A stretch of 64,000 nucleotides of DNA, taken from COMBO-56-21 sp963705355. GTDB taxonomy: Archaea > Thermoplasmatota > Thermoplasmata > UBA10834. Positions within the stretch are counted from its first letter, which is position 1. Each line of letters opens with the position of its first letter. The stretch is from positions 1,240,001-1,304,000 of the forward strand of contig OY970070.1 of assembly GCA_963705355.1 (NCBI GenBank). Reading direction: 5' to 3'. Under the pieces are notes generated by a model, which saw only the letters and a program-made list of their open reading frames with translations, was not told the origin of the DNA and searched no databases. The position numbers and the translations under genes are program-made. Shown piece by piece: positions 1 through 8,793 of this stretch.

Positions 1-260
1 GCCTTCGACTTGCCGCTCATCGTCAGGAAGTAGACCTTTCGCCTGGCTTTCCCCCTGCGGACATGCTTCAGCTTCTCGTCCACGATCTCTGACGCCTTGA
101 GCTTCTTGAGCTCGATGGCCGCATGCGCCCTTGATATTGCGCATGCCTGTGAGATGCCGTCTTGGGTAACGTCGAACGGTGCTTCGTATTTGTCCTCGTA
201 CTTCACGTAGTTGTTCAGATGATACAGAATACGTTCGGAAACAGTCAGTTCACCGGCCAT
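1..260 (-). CDS. Winged-helix domain protein, N-terminal part only
   Basis: Only the first 86 codons are present; the gene runs off the left edge. It starts at ATG 260, behind a GGTGGAGG ribosome-binding sequence and a TTTAAATA TATA-like box. The visible part is a DNA-binding winged helix: a start typical of archaeal regulators (VSERILYHLNNYV), a recognition-helix-like stretch (ISQACAISRAHAAIELKKL), and a basic wing ending in RRKVYFLT. In archaea this module often heads long multidomain proteins with ATPase or TPR regions, but the rest lies outside the window, so the function cannot be named beyond likely DNA binding. Confidence 0.7.
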   Translation of the reverse strand, partial: MAGELTVSERILYHLNNYVKYEDKYEAPFDVTQDGISQACAISRAHAAIELKKLKASEIVDEKLKHVRRGKARRKVYFLTMSGKSK

Positions 261-296
261 GCCTCCACCTTGCGGCCCAAGTGACGAGGATTAGAT

Positions 297-304
297 TATT
301 TAAA
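297..304 (-). promoter_or_regulatory. TATA-like box for the winged-helix gene
   Basis: On the minus strand this reads TTTAAATA and lies about 40 bases upstream of ATG 260. That would put transcription start near 272, just before the GGTGGAGG ribosome-binding sequence. Placement is by eye. Confidence 0.4.
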
Positions 305-357
305 GACAATTGCTACATTGAATCACAAGAACGCCCGCCACTTTTATACAACCGGAA

Positions 358-1671
358 TCAACCAAGAGCTGCAGGGGGTTCGGAACCTGGTGACGGTGTT
401 GAGGCAGTTCTCTTCTCCTTGACAAAGAAGAACACGAGAGAGATCGTGAACATCCCGAGAGCTCCGGAGACGATGAAAGGCACCATGGTGCCCATGAATG
501 GATGCGGTAGTCCGAGGTTCTTTCCGAAGAACATATCGATAAGCAAGCCGCCGACGGGCGCCCCGAGCACAGCGCCGGAGTTGTTCATCGACTCCAACAC
601 GCCTATGAGCCTGCCCCTGACCTCTTCGGGAACGGTATCAGCCTGGAGCGCCCTAAGTGCCGGGCTCGAGACCTGGAACGCCATGCTCCGCATGGCGAGG
701 AGAAGAACGACGATCACAAGGGCTCCGCCGAACGGGATCAGCATCGTGCCGAGGAAGGAGAAGAATCCGCCGACCACGAACAGTTTCTTTCTTCCCATGC
801 GGTCCGACAATCTGCCAGAAGGATACGCGACCAGCGCACCGAGGCCCATCGCGGTGCCGATGATCACAGATATTATGTCAGCTTCGAGGCTCGGATATTC
901 TAGGAGCAGGAAAAGCGCCATAAGAGGGCCGATGCTGGAGAATGCGAACCCTTCCATCGCCGCGTTCGCGTACAACACCTTGAGGTTCCTGAGCCCCTGT
1001 TTGTCCATGCCGTCCGGTCTCATGAGTTTCGCGAACGATATCTTGGGCCTATCCTTCACTGGCGAGCGCGCGTCTGTCACATTGGCCCAAACCATCACAG
1101 CGCCGACAAGTGCGACGGCGGCCGTGAAGTAAAACGGGAACTTGAAGCTGTCAACCACGGAGAGCCCGAGGTACTGGGCGGCGACGAAGTAGAGTCCGCC
1201 CCCTATGAAAGGTCCTACGACCATGCCCAGATTGGAGGACATCACGATCTTGCCCAGGGACGAGCCCCTCTTCGATGTCGGGCATGAGTCGATTACGAGC
1301 GCTTCGCTCACGGGCCAGACCATGGCGCTCGCGACGCCCTGGAGACCCCTGACGAATGTGAGCCCTACCCACGATGTCGGGATCGTGAAGAGGACTGCCA
1401 ATAGAGCGTAAAGGAAGCTTCCGATCAGGATGAGCCTCTTCCTGCCGAGCTTGTCAGAGAGGTTCCCGAAGGGCGTGGCCAGTATCGCCCTTGTCAACAT
1501 GAACGAGGAGACCAGTATGCCCACTTCGAGTCCTCCTCCGCCAAGGACCTTCACGTACTGCGGGAACAGCGGCATTATGAGCCCGAAACCGAGGCTGATG
1601 ATGAAGTCGAGTGACGCGAGGTAATTGACGTTCTTGTTGGCTTCGCGCTCGCTCAGAAGACACGAGTTCAA
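358..1671 (-). CDS. Major facilitator superfamily transporter
   Basis: A 437-residue membrane protein with about 12 hydrophobic segments. The N-terminal half carries the MFS motif A between helices 2 and 3 (GNLSDKLGRKRL, residues 69-80), and the C-terminal half repeats it (SGRLSDRMGRKKL), as expected from the internal duplication of the family. It would be a proton-coupled exporter or importer in the cytoplasmic membrane; the substrate cannot be read from sequence. The start is TTG at 1671, preceded by AAGGTC. It lies 24 bases downstream of the MetE-like gene on the same strand, so the two may be cotranscribed. Confidence 0.85.
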   Translation of the reverse strand: MNSCLLSEREANKNVNYLASLDFIISLGFGLIMPLFPQYVKVLGGGGLEVGILVSSFMLTRAILATPFGNLSDKLGRKRLILIGSFLYALLAVLFTIPTSWVGLTFVRGLQGVASAMVWPVSEALVIDSCPTSKRGSSLGKIVMSSNLGMVVGPFIGGGLYFVAAQYLGLSVVDSFKFPFYFTAAVALVGAVMVWANVTDARSPVKDRPKISFAKLMRPDGMDKQGLRNLKVLYANAAMEGFAFSSIGPLMALFLLLEYPSLEADIISVIIGTAMGLGALVAYPSGRLSDRMGRKKLFVVGGFFSFLGTMLIPFGGALVIVVLLLAMRSMAFQVSSPALRALQADTVPEEVRGRLIGVLESMNNSGAVLGAPVGGLLIDMFFGKNLGLPHPFMGTMVPFIVSGALGMFTISLVFFFVKEKRTASTPSPGSEPPAALG

Positions 1672-1695
1672 GTTGACCTTGCCTCGACGGGCGCA

Positions 1696-2619
1696 TCAGC
1701 CGAAGAGATCGACTCCGGCCCGCATGTTCCTGAGGATGATTGGAACCAGGGATTTGTTCGTAGCCCTCATACCACAGTCAGGGTGCGCATAGGCGATGTT
1801 CTCCCTTCCGACCTTGGTAGCAATCTCCTGCAGTTTCACGACAACGGCGTCGGGAGTGTCGACCGCATTCTCACTCATGGGTGTGACGGCGATGCATCCG
1901 GCGCCAAGCTTCTTGCCTGCACCCTCGAAGGCGCTCCGAGAGACATGCTCTATGTTCTTGCGCTCGATTCTGCCAGCGAAAGCGAAGCTGAGAGTCGAGA
2001 CGTTCTCGAGCTTCAGGAGGTGATCCACGACCCCGAATCCTCCGATGAATCCACAGACATGAACGCTGACCTTGTCCTTCGGCAGGCCATTCGCGACGTT
2101 ATCAAGGAGATCGACCCTGGCCGCGAGGTCCTTGTAGCCCTGCGAAAGGAATGGCTCGTCGATTTGTACATAGGCCCCTCTTTCAACGAGCGCTTTCGCA
2201 ATTGGGGCTAGGGCAATCGCTATGTCCTCGTACAGACCGAAGTCCATGATGTTCTTGTAGTGCGATTTGATCTTCCGGCTTCCGCATGTCATGCCGAGTG
2301 TGGTTGGACCAGTCAACGCGAGCTTGATCTTCAGGTCTGGATGCTTTGACCGGATGTACTCCAGATCCTTGAACTTCGAGAACGATTCCGAGCCGTTCCT
2401 GATGGCAATCTTCCCCAGCACGACGGGCAATCCAGCCTCGACTGCGAGTCCCTCGAACGACTCTGCGAAGTAGGACACCATGTCGGCCCTCTGTTCGCCA
2501 TCCGAGACCACGTCGACGCCGTGGGAGATCTGGAATTCCAAAGCGCGGTCTATCGACTCGTGCAGGTCCTCGCTGAACCTGAAGAGACTGCCGATGGTTG
2601 TTGTGGTCAGCCGCGTCAT
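1696..2619 (-). CDS. MetE-like cobalamin-independent methionine synthase, catalytic domain only
   Basis: 307 residues, matching the C-terminal barrel of MetE without the N-terminal half. Visible zinc-site elements are SVHVCGF (His and Cys) and AHPDCGMR (third Cys), and QIDEPFLS matches the homocysteine-binding region. In the family the zinc activates homocysteine thiol for methyl transfer. Short archaeal versions are known that appear to take the methyl group from a methylated corrinoid protein instead of folate; whether this one does is inference. ATG 2619 lies about 29 bases from a TATA-like CTTATAAG, which suggests a leaderless or nearly leaderless mRNA. No corrinoid protein gene is adjacent. 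Confidence 0.85.
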   Translation of the reverse strand: MTRLTTTTIGSLFRFSEDLHESIDRALEFQISHGVDVVSDGEQRADMVSYFAESFEGLAVEAGLPVVLGKIAIRNGSESFSKFKDLEYIRSKHPDLKIKLALTGPTTLGMTCGSRKIKSHYKNIMDFGLYEDIAIALAPIAKALVERGAYVQIDEPFLSQGYKDLAARVDLLDNVANGLPKDKVSVHVCGFIGGFGVVDHLLKLENVSTLSFAFAGRIERKNIEHVSRSAFEGAGKKLGAGCIAVTPMSENAVDTPDAVVVKLQEIATKVGRENIAYAHPDCGMRATNKSLVPIILRNMRAGVDLFG

Positions 2620-2644
2620 TTCGAAGACAAAGAATCATGGCCCA

Positions 2645-2652
2645 CTTATAAG
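2645..2652. promoter_or_regulatory. Palindromic TATA-like box between divergent genes
   Basis: CTTATAAG is a perfect 8-base palindrome between the MetE-like gene (minus) and dtdA (plus). Read leftward it predicts transcription start next to ATG 2619; read rightward it predicts a start near 2675, upstream of the likely dtdA GTG at 2715. A single box could therefore serve both directions. Confidence 0.4.
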
Positions 2653-2714
2653 CCTTTTTGAAAGACTTACAAGACTGGAAAAGAGTTAATGTCGGCCATC
2701 ACCGTTGGGGTCGT

Positions 2715-3542
2715 GTGAGGCTCATCGTGACCTCGTCCGAGGACAACGCGTCGATGAATATCCGAGCGCGTCTCTTGGAGAGGCCCGGTTGGACTGAGAG
2801 CGGTGATTTCGACGGACACCCAGCATTGGTCAAAGATGATTTCCTGATCGTCCAAGTCAACAAGATCCATCTCGACGAAGATTATGTGGACCAGAGGGCG
2901 GAGGAGAGGCTTGGGATTCATGTCGATGTTGTCATCTTCGCGTCAAGGCACAGGGCAGAGTCCAGGATCCCGACCCTGACCGTCCATCCGATCGGCAACT
3001 ATTCATCCGCAGATTTCGGGGGTAACCCGCGCAAACTCTGCAAATCATCTCCGCACTTGATGACCTCTGCACTCAGGGAACTCGCTTCGAACGCCAAGGG
3101 AATGGGGTTCAATGTATCTTTCGAGACGACGCATCACGGCCCGAGCGTCAACTCCCCCGCGTTCTACATCGAGATCGGAAGCTACGAGGAGCTCTGGGGG
3201 AGACAGGACGCTGCCGAGGCGATAGCTCAATCGATCATGAGCATCAAGGATGAGGGGTATCCGGTCGTTGTCTGCGCAGGGGGCGGACACTACGCTCCGA
3301 GGTTCACCGAGATGGCGCTCGCGAGGAAGGTCGCAATAGGCCACATGGCGGCCAACTACGCCCTCGATAGCCTTAGCGAGGATATGATTCGGCAGATGGC
3401 GGAGAAGAGCGGAGGTGTGAAGATGGTCTACTTCCACAGGAAGGGGATGCCGAAGCCGGCCTATAGGCTGTTGAGAGAGCGGTTCGCATCGTGCGGGCTG
3501 GATGAGATCAGCAGCAACGACCTCGAGCCCTTGGGAGAGTGA
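2715..3542 (+). CDS. dtdA: D-aminoacyl-tRNA deacylase, archaeal type
   Basis: Hydrolyses D-amino acids from mischarged tRNA, a translation quality-control step in the cytoplasm; the archaeal/plant DTD2 (GEK1) family. The match is full length: RLIVTSSEDNASMNI at the start, SRHRAES, LTVHPIGN, the ETTHHGPS signature, and the GGGHYAPRFT motif near residue 190. The frame stays open upstream to a TTG at 2658, but that start would sit almost on the TATA-like box; GTG 2715 gives a start that fits the family, 275 residues. No strong ribosome-binding sequence is visible. The DNA alkylation repair gene follows six bases after its stop. Confidence 0.92.
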   Translation: MRLIVTSSEDNASMNIRARLLERPGWTESGDFDGHPALVKDDFLIVQVNKIHLDEDYVDQRAEERLGIHVDVVIFASRHRAESRIPTLTVHPIGNYSSADFGGNPRKLCKSSPHLMTSALRELASNAKGMGFNVSFETTHHGPSVNSPAFYIEIGSYEELWGRQDAAEAIAQSIMSIKDEGYPVVVCAGGGHYAPRFTEMALARKVAIGHMAANYALDSLSEDMIRQMAEKSGGVKMVYFHRKGMPKPAYRLLRERFASCGLDEISSNDLEPLGE

Positions 3543-3548
3543 GCCACT

Positions 3549-4274
3549 ATGACAACTAAGAAGGAGAAAGACAGGAACCGCCAAGGCTATGACCAGATGA
3601 TCAAGGAGATCAAGTCGAGGAGGAACCCTGAGAACATCGCTGGCATGGCGAGGTTCGGCATCAATCCGAGCAACACATACGGAGTCCCAATACCCGTGCT
3701 CAGGAAGATGGCCAAGGACATAGGAAAGGACCATGAGCTCGCGCTGAAACTGTGGTCATCGGGCATCCACGAGGCCCGTATCCTGGCCAGCATGGTCGAC
3801 GACCCTAAGCTCGTGACCGACAAGCAGATCGCCACATGGGTCGGTCAGTTCGATTCCTGGGACGTGTGCGACCAGTGCTGCATGAACCTGCTCGACAAGA
3901 CCGAACACGCGTTCGAGAAGGCCAAAGAGTTCGCTGCGAGCGACAAAGAGTTCGTCAAGAGGGCGGGGTTCGCGCTGATGGCCTGCCTCGCGGTCCATGA
4001 CAAGGGGGCCTCGGACGAGTGGTTCGAGGAGCTGCTACCCATGATCGTCAAGGGTTCCACAGACGAAAGGAATTTCGTGAAAAAGGCCGTCAACTGGGCT
4101 CTGAGGCAGATCGGCAAGCGCAACGCGGGATTGAACAAGGTCGCTATCGAGACAGCCAAGAGAATACAGAGGCGAGATTCTAAGGCCGCAAAGTGGGTCG
4201 CTAATGACGCCCTCAAGGAACTCAAAGGCGAGGCGGTCCAGAAGAAGCTGATGGAGAAACGAAGGGCCGGATGA
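3549..4274 (+). CDS. AlkD-like DNA alkylation repair (HEAT-repeat) protein
   Basis: 241 residues with the pattern of the DNA alkylation repair enzyme family: Lys-rich N terminus, GVPIPVLRKMAKDI, LWSSGIHEARILASM, the WVGQFDSWDVCDQCC segment, FVKRAGFALMACLA, and DERNFVKKAVNWALRQIGKRN. In AlkD these residues line the concave face of a stack of HEAT-like helices, and tryptophan and aspartate positions (here in FDSWDVCD) act in glycosylase chemistry on alkylated bases. Specificity is not readable. ATG 3549 lies six bases after the dtdA stop, so the two genes are probably one transcript. It converges on pyrH with three bases between stops. Confidence 0.85.
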   Translation: MTTKKEKDRNRQGYDQMIKEIKSRRNPENIAGMARFGINPSNTYGVPIPVLRKMAKDIGKDHELALKLWSSGIHEARILASMVDDPKLVTDKQIATWVGQFDSWDVCDQCCMNLLDKTEHAFEKAKEFAASDKEFVKRAGFALMACLAVHDKGASDEWFEELLPMIVKGSTDERNFVKKAVNWALRQIGKRNAGLNKVAIETAKRIQRRDSKAAKWVANDALKELKGEAVQKKLMEKRRAG

Positions 4275-4277
4275 TCG

Positions 4278-4955
4278 TCACTGCACGAGCGTACCTTCGA
4301 ACTTCTTCCCCTCGAGGGCGTCTCTGAGGTTGGCAAGATCGTTTCCGTCGAGGACTGCGAGGGAAATCTTCGACCGCTCAAGCACACGGGCCCCGACAGG
4401 ATCGAAGACGTTGTTGGGGCCTGCTCCTGCGGAGTGGCCCACTAAAGTGATAAGCTCCTTGTGAGTCATCGTTGGGATGCGCTTCGCCTTGGGGTCCTTT
4501 TTCGGGTCGGCGGTATAGGCGCCGTCGACCGAGGTGGCGTTCACCAGCCTCTTGGCCCTGACACGCTCCGCGAGAAGGGCTGAGACTGCGTCCGTCGTAA
4601 TTCCCGGGCTGACGCCGCCCATGACGACTATCGAATGGGTGCGGCCCGCATGGACAGCTTCGTCATAGTCCTTCGGGGGCACATGGTTCGCGTGGTCCCC
4701 GAGCGCCGTTGTCAACAGACGCGCGTTCAGGCGCGTGACCTCTATCCCGAGTTCGTCGAGAAAACTCTCGTCCGCACCGAGGTCCCTGCCTGCTCTGATG
4801 TAGTACCGGGCGATTCTTCCTCCGCCCGTGACGATGTAGAGCTTGTACTTAGCCGACACTCCGATGAGTATCTTCGCGAGCTTTCGGATGTATGACGTGT
4901 CGCCCTCTTCCCTGACCAGGACCGAGCCTCCCAGCGACAGTACCACGGGTTCCAT
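4278..4955 (-). CDS. pyrH: UMP kinase, archaeal type
   Basis: 225-residue amino acid kinase fold protein that phosphorylates UMP to UDP in pyrimidine synthesis. Signature elements are the N-terminal LSLGGSVL phosphate-binding glycine loop, IVTGGGRIARYYI, GGVSPGITTDAVSA, and the base/ATP-binding NATSVDGAYTADPKKDPKAK. Length and motifs fit archaeal UMP kinase rather than glutamate kinase or uridylate kinases of bacteria. The open frame extends to a TTG at 4964, but ATG 4955 gives the usual family start. It is divergent from prf1, and pyrC, another pyrimidine gene, is 37 kb away. Confidence 0.93.
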   Translation of the reverse strand: MEPVVLSLGGSVLVREEGDTSYIRKLAKILIGVSAKYKLYIVTGGGRIARYYIRAGRDLGADESFLDELGIEVTRLNARLLTTALGDHANHVPPKDYDEAVHAGRTHSIVVMGGVSPGITTDAVSALLAERVRAKRLVNATSVDGAYTADPKKDPKAKRIPTMTHKELITLVGHSAGAGPNNVFDPVGARVLERSKISLAVLDGNDLANLRDALEGKKFEGTLVQ

Positions 4956-4964
4956 GGTGCTCAA

Positions 4965-4973
4965 CTTTTATAA
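4965..4973 (+). promoter_or_regulatory. TATA-like box for prf1
   Basis: CTTTTATAA predicts a transcription start near 4995. This makes the GTG at 4976 impossible as a translation start on that transcript and supports the GTG at 5018 for prf1. Confidence 0.5.
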
Positions 4974-5017
4974 CGGTGAACGCTCTAACCCGTACAAAAG
5001 GCTTGGGACTGGTTCTG

Positions 5018-6244
5018 GTGACCGAGCTTACAGACCTGCAGATATACGAGTTCCGCAGGAGCCTCGAGGAGGTGCGCAAGCTCTCGGGGAGAGGCACGGA
5101 ACTCATTTCGCTTTACATACCCCCTTCGAGGCAGATCTCTGATGTCTCGAACTACCTCCGTAGTGAATACTCTCAATCGTCCAACATCAAGTCCGCCTCG
5201 ACGAGGAAGAACGTTCAGGCAGCCATCTCCTCCATCCTCTCTAGGCTAAAGAACTTCAAGCAGCCGCCCGAGAACGGCCTCGTCTTCTTCGTCGGGCACA
5301 GGTCGATAGGCGCGGACCAGACCGACATGGTCCAGTTCGTCCTTGAACCCCCTGAGCAAGTTCCGACATTCATCTACAGATGCGACTCGAAGTTCTTCAC
5401 AGAACCCATCGAGGGCATGCTCGAGACGAAGGAGACCTACGGCCTCATCGTCATCGACCGCAGCGAAGCGACGATCGGCTATCTCCATGGAAAACAGATT
5501 GTCTCCCTGAAGAACATGCAGTCCCTGGTTCCCAGCAAGCACGGCAGGGGAGGTCAGTCTGCCCGCAGATTCGAGAGACTTATTGAGATCGCTGCCCACG
5601 AATACTACAAGAAGGTCGCTGACGTCGCCAACGAATCCTTCCTGGCACAGAAGGATCTCAAGGGGATCCTCGTCGGAGGCCCAGGGCCCACCAAGGACTA
5701 CTTCGTGAAGAGCGAGTACCTCCACTACGAGCTCCAGAAGAAGATCGTAGACACATTCGATGTCGGCTATACGGACGAGTATGGCCTCAAGGAGCTCGTC
5801 GAGAAGGCCCGGGAATCCCTGAGGCACCTCGACCTCATGAGGGAGAAGGACCTCATGCAGAGGCTGTTCGAGGAGATCAGGAAACCTGACGGTGGCCTCT
5901 CCATCTACGGCGAAGAGCAGGTGAAGAACGCCCTGATGATAGGCGCGGTCGACACGCTGATAATCTCGGAGGACCTCAGGAGGGTCAAGCTGAGGCTGAC
6001 CTGCCCGTCCTGCGAGGCAAAAAAGGAAGCTCTCGCAAAGGACTCGACCGAAGAAGTCAAGTGCGACAAGTGCGGGGCGATCATGAAAGTGGACGAGGTA
6101 GACGACCTCGTCGGGGAGCTGCACAAGATCGCGGAGCAGAACAACACAAAGGTTGACTTCGTGTCAGGGGAATCCGAAGAGGGCGGGCTGCTGCTGAAGG
6201 CCTTCGGAGGACTGGCCGGAATACTCAGATTCAGGGTAAGTTGA
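5018..6244 (+). CDS. prf1: Peptide chain release factor aRF1
   Basis: 408 residues. Recognises all three stop codons and triggers peptide release at the ribosome. Domain 1 carries the stop-decoding NIKS motif (SSNIKSASTRKN); domain 2 carries the catalytic GGQ loop (GRGGQSARRFERL); domain 3 has a C-terminal zinc ribbon with two CxxC pairs (CPSCEAKK and CDKCGAI). The frame is open back to a GTG at 4976, but the TATA-like box at 4965-4973 puts that codon ahead of the mRNA start; GTG 5018 gives the expected start TELTDLQIYEFRRSLEE. argS begins just after the stop, so the two translation genes form an operon. Confidence 0.95.
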   Translation: MTELTDLQIYEFRRSLEEVRKLSGRGTELISLYIPPSRQISDVSNYLRSEYSQSSNIKSASTRKNVQAAISSILSRLKNFKQPPENGLVFFVGHRSIGADQTDMVQFVLEPPEQVPTFIYRCDSKFFTEPIEGMLETKETYGLIVIDRSEATIGYLHGKQIVSLKNMQSLVPSKHGRGGQSARRFERLIEIAAHEYYKKVADVANESFLAQKDLKGILVGGPGPTKDYFVKSEYLHYELQKKIVDTFDVGYTDEYGLKELVEKARESLRHLDLMREKDLMQRLFEEIRKPDGGLSIYGEEQVKNALMIGAVDTLIISEDLRRVKLRLTCPSCEAKKEALAKDSTEEVKCDKCGAIMKVDEVDDLVGELHKIAEQNNTKVDFVSGESEEGGLLLKAFGGLAGILRFRVS

Positions 6245-6249
6245 GGACG

Positions 6250-7971
6250 ATGGCAGAGGATGCGTTCCAGCGATTCAAGGACGAGATCTCAGAATCAATA
6301 TCCAAGACGCTCAAGGAGCTGAAAGCGGAGACCGAGATCGTCATCGACAGGGCGCCTCAGGGAATGGGAGACCTAGCATTCCCCTGTTTTCCCCTCGCCA
6401 AAAAGCTCGGAAAGGCGCCCGATGCGATTGCAATGGACATCGCCTCGAGAATCAAGCCGCAGGATATGATCGAAAAGGTCGAGGCGAAGGGCGGCTACGT
6501 CAACTTCACCGTAAGCTTCGACAAGCTCGCGCAGAAGACCCTCGAAGAGGCGCTGTCAAAGAAGGACAAGTTCGGGACGCCTCAGAAGAAGAAGGGCGTG
6601 AGGATCCTGCTCGAGCACACGAGCGTCAACCCGACAGGCCCGATCCACGTCGGAAGAGCAAGGAACCCGATCATCGGCGACACTCTGACCAGGATCATGC
6701 GGCAAGCGGGTTATGATGTGACCACGGAGTTCTACGTGAACGATGTCGGCCGGCAGGTCGTGGTCATGGCCTGGGGCGTGAAGCATCTCAAGCTCGATGC
6801 CCAGGCGGAGCGTGACAAGGACGATTACAAGTACGTGCTCTACTACCAGCAGGCCAACAAGCTGCTCGAGGAGGACCCGAAAGTGCTCGAGGAGATCGAC
6901 TCGATGCTCTTCAAGCTCGAGCACGGAGACCCTGAGACAGTCAAGCTTGCCAGAGAGGCGTGCGAGAGGGTCCTGGCGGCGATAATGGAGAGCCTGAACA
7001 GGATGAACGTCTTCGTGGACCGCTTCACCTGGGAATCCAAGTTCGTCGCGGACGGCAGCGTCGAGAAGATCATCGCGAAGCTGAAGAAGTCGGAGTACTG
7101 CAGAGAACAGAACGGCGCCTACTATCTGGAGCTGGAGAGCTTCGGTTTGAGCGGGCGCGAGACGAAATGGGTTTTCACGCGCTCGGACGGCACATCGGTG
7201 TACACAACGCGCGACCTCGCATATCACATGGACAAGTTCGCCCGGACAGACATCGCCATAAACATCCTGGGCGAGGACCACAAGCTTGCCATGCAGGAGC
7301 TTGCGGCCGCGCTCTCTATCATGGGGGCTGAGAAGAAGCCTGAGATCGTGTACTATGCTTTCGTATCACTCCCCGAAGGCAAGATGTCCACCCGCAAGGG
7401 ACGGGTCGTGAACCTGGACGACCTCACAGACGAGGCCGTGGAGCTCGCATATGAAGAGGTCAAGAAGCGGAGGACAGACCTCTCTGAGGAGCGCATGAGG
7501 GAGATAGCAAGAATCGTCGGCATCGGGGCGCTCAGATACAACATCGCGAGGATTCAGGCCGAGAAGCAGATCGTTTTCAAGTGGGAGGACGCGCTGAACT
7601 TCGAGGGCAGCAGCGCTCCATTCGTTCAATATGCGCATGCGCGTGCTTGCTCTATACTGAACAAGGCCGAGGGATGGAGCAGGGAATTCGATGCCACCCA
7701 GCTCGCGAACTCGCACGAGATGGAGCTCACGAAACTCATCGCGAGCTTCCCCTCGGTGATAGCGGACTGCGCCGAGAACCGCAAGACGCATGTGCTCACT
7801 GGCTATGCCCAGGACTTGGCGGCCCAGTTCAATCAATTCTACAGGTACGTGCCTGTCCTGAGATCCGAAGGCTCCACGAGAGATGCGCGCCTCGTACTCG
7901 TCGAGGCGAGCATGTGGACCTTGAGGAACGCCCTGAACTGCCTCGGGCTCGATGCCCCCGAGGAGATGTAG
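6250..7971 (+). CDS. argS: Arginyl-tRNA synthetase
   Basis: Class I synthetase, 573 residues, charges tRNA-Arg with arginine. An N-terminal Arg-tRNA-synthetase N domain (residues about 1-95) is followed by the Rossmann core with the HIGH-type motif HVGRARN inside EHTSVNPTGPIHVG, ETKWVFTRSDGTSVYTTRDLAYH, and the KMSKS-type KMSTRKG. The C-terminal DALR anticodon-binding domain ends near FYRYVPVL. The start may be ATG 6250 or a TTG at 6241 that overlaps the prf1 stop; ATG is preferred, but the difference is three residues only. It converges on the lipoate ligase gene with two bases between stops. Confidence 0.95.
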   Translation: MAEDAFQRFKDEISESISKTLKELKAETEIVIDRAPQGMGDLAFPCFPLAKKLGKAPDAIAMDIASRIKPQDMIEKVEAKGGYVNFTVSFDKLAQKTLEEALSKKDKFGTPQKKKGVRILLEHTSVNPTGPIHVGRARNPIIGDTLTRIMRQAGYDVTTEFYVNDVGRQVVVMAWGVKHLKLDAQAERDKDDYKYVLYYQQANKLLEEDPKVLEEIDSMLFKLEHGDPETVKLAREACERVLAAIMESLNRMNVFVDRFTWESKFVADGSVEKIIAKLKKSEYCREQNGAYYLELESFGLSGRETKWVFTRSDGTSVYTTRDLAYHMDKFARTDIAINILGEDHKLAMQELAAALSIMGAEKKPEIVYYAFVSLPEGKMSTRKGRVVNLDDLTDEAVELAYEEVKKRRTDLSEERMREIARIVGIGALRYNIARIQAEKQIVFKWEDALNFEGSSAPFVQYAHARACSILNKAEGWSREFDATQLANSHEMELTKLIASFPSVIADCAENRKTHVLTGYAQDLAAQFNQFYRYVPVLRSEGSTRDARLVLVEASMWTLRNALNCLGLDAPEEM

Positions 7972-7973
7972 GG

Positions 7974-8729
7974 TCAGAATTTGAAGTTCCATTCTTCTCT
8001 AGAGTAGTACTCTCCCACAAGCCTGCGGACGGTCGCACTCTCAGATTCTGTGAGCGTTCCCCTCTCGAATTCCACCTCGAACGACCTCGAGAATTCCATC
8101 GTCACGCTCTGCTTGACTTCCTCGATGCTGGGAACTTTGGCCAAGAGAGATGATAGCCGGGCCACGCGCTCGGATGGTCTCGACACGGACGATCTCTTCG
8201 ATCTGTCAATCCTCAAAACAGCGTCCATCGCCTCGAGGTCCGTGTCGACTATCAATGTGCCGTGCTGCAAGACTGATCCCTTTCTTCTCAACTGGGCGTT
8301 TCCCGAAACCTTTCTCCCGCCTACCTCGATGTCGTTCATGGGTCGATAGCGAGCGTCAACACCGAAGGCGCTTATCGCAGCAGCGAGAGCGGAACACACG
8401 GCGCGGAACGAATCGCTCCTGCTGGCCTGCAGCTCTCCCTCGTGCACGATCAGACCGTATATCAGCTGCCCAGGATCCGTGTATATCGAGCTCCCTCCGG
8501 ACTTCCTCCTGACGATCGCGACGCCGCGTCTCTCAGCCTCGGCGGCATCGATGGATTCGGACACCTTCTGGAAGTAGCCAACAGATATCGTTGGCTGGGC
8601 CCGGACATAGAAATGCAATGTGCTCGGCACTTCGCCTGCGATATGAGCTTCCAGTATCGCCTCGTCCAAGGCTGCGGACTCCGCGGGCAGGACGAGGCCG
8701 CTGTCCACCAGACGCCACGATCTCGGCAT
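7974..8729 (-). CDS. lplA: Lipoate-protein ligase A family protein
   Basis: 251 residues of the biotin/lipoate ligase fold. Key elements are RRKSGGSSIYTDPGQLIYGL (the RRxxGGGxxxxDxGxL pattern), NDIEVGGRKVSGNAQ with the lysine that contacts the carboxylate in the family, and LQHGTLIVD. It should transfer lipoate or octanoate to a carrier protein lysine; no lipoylated protein gene lies in the window, so the target is unknown. The C-terminal domain is short, as in archaeal LplA-N proteins that need a separate LplB partner; no such partner is visible nearby. ATG 8729 is the only good start. Confidence 0.85.
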   Translation of the reverse strand: MPRSWRLVDSGLVLPAESAALDEAILEAHIAGEVPSTLHFYVRAQPTISVGYFQKVSESIDAAEAERRGVAIVRRKSGGSSIYTDPGQLIYGLIVHEGELQASRSDSFRAVCSALAAAISAFGVDARYRPMNDIEVGGRKVSGNAQLRRKGSVLQHGTLIVDTDLEAMDAVLRIDRSKRSSVSRPSERVARLSSLLAKVPSIEEVKQSVTMEFSRSFEVEFERGTLTESESATVRRLVGEYYSREEWNFKF

Positions 8730-8793
8730 GGGTTCTCAGCAGATGAGAATGAAAAGTATCGTTAAGAGGTTTCCTAGGGTTTGGGCGAGCTGC

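Noticed and set aside
179..1132. Long plus-strand open frame opposite the MFS gene
   Set aside because: Antisense shadow: no family resemblance, unusual composition, no ribosome-binding site, and the opposite strand encodes a clear MFS protein.
5246..6124. 292-codon minus-strand frame inside prf1
   Set aside because: Opposite a fully recognised release factor; Leu/Val/Glu-rich composition typical of antisense reading in GC-rich DNA.
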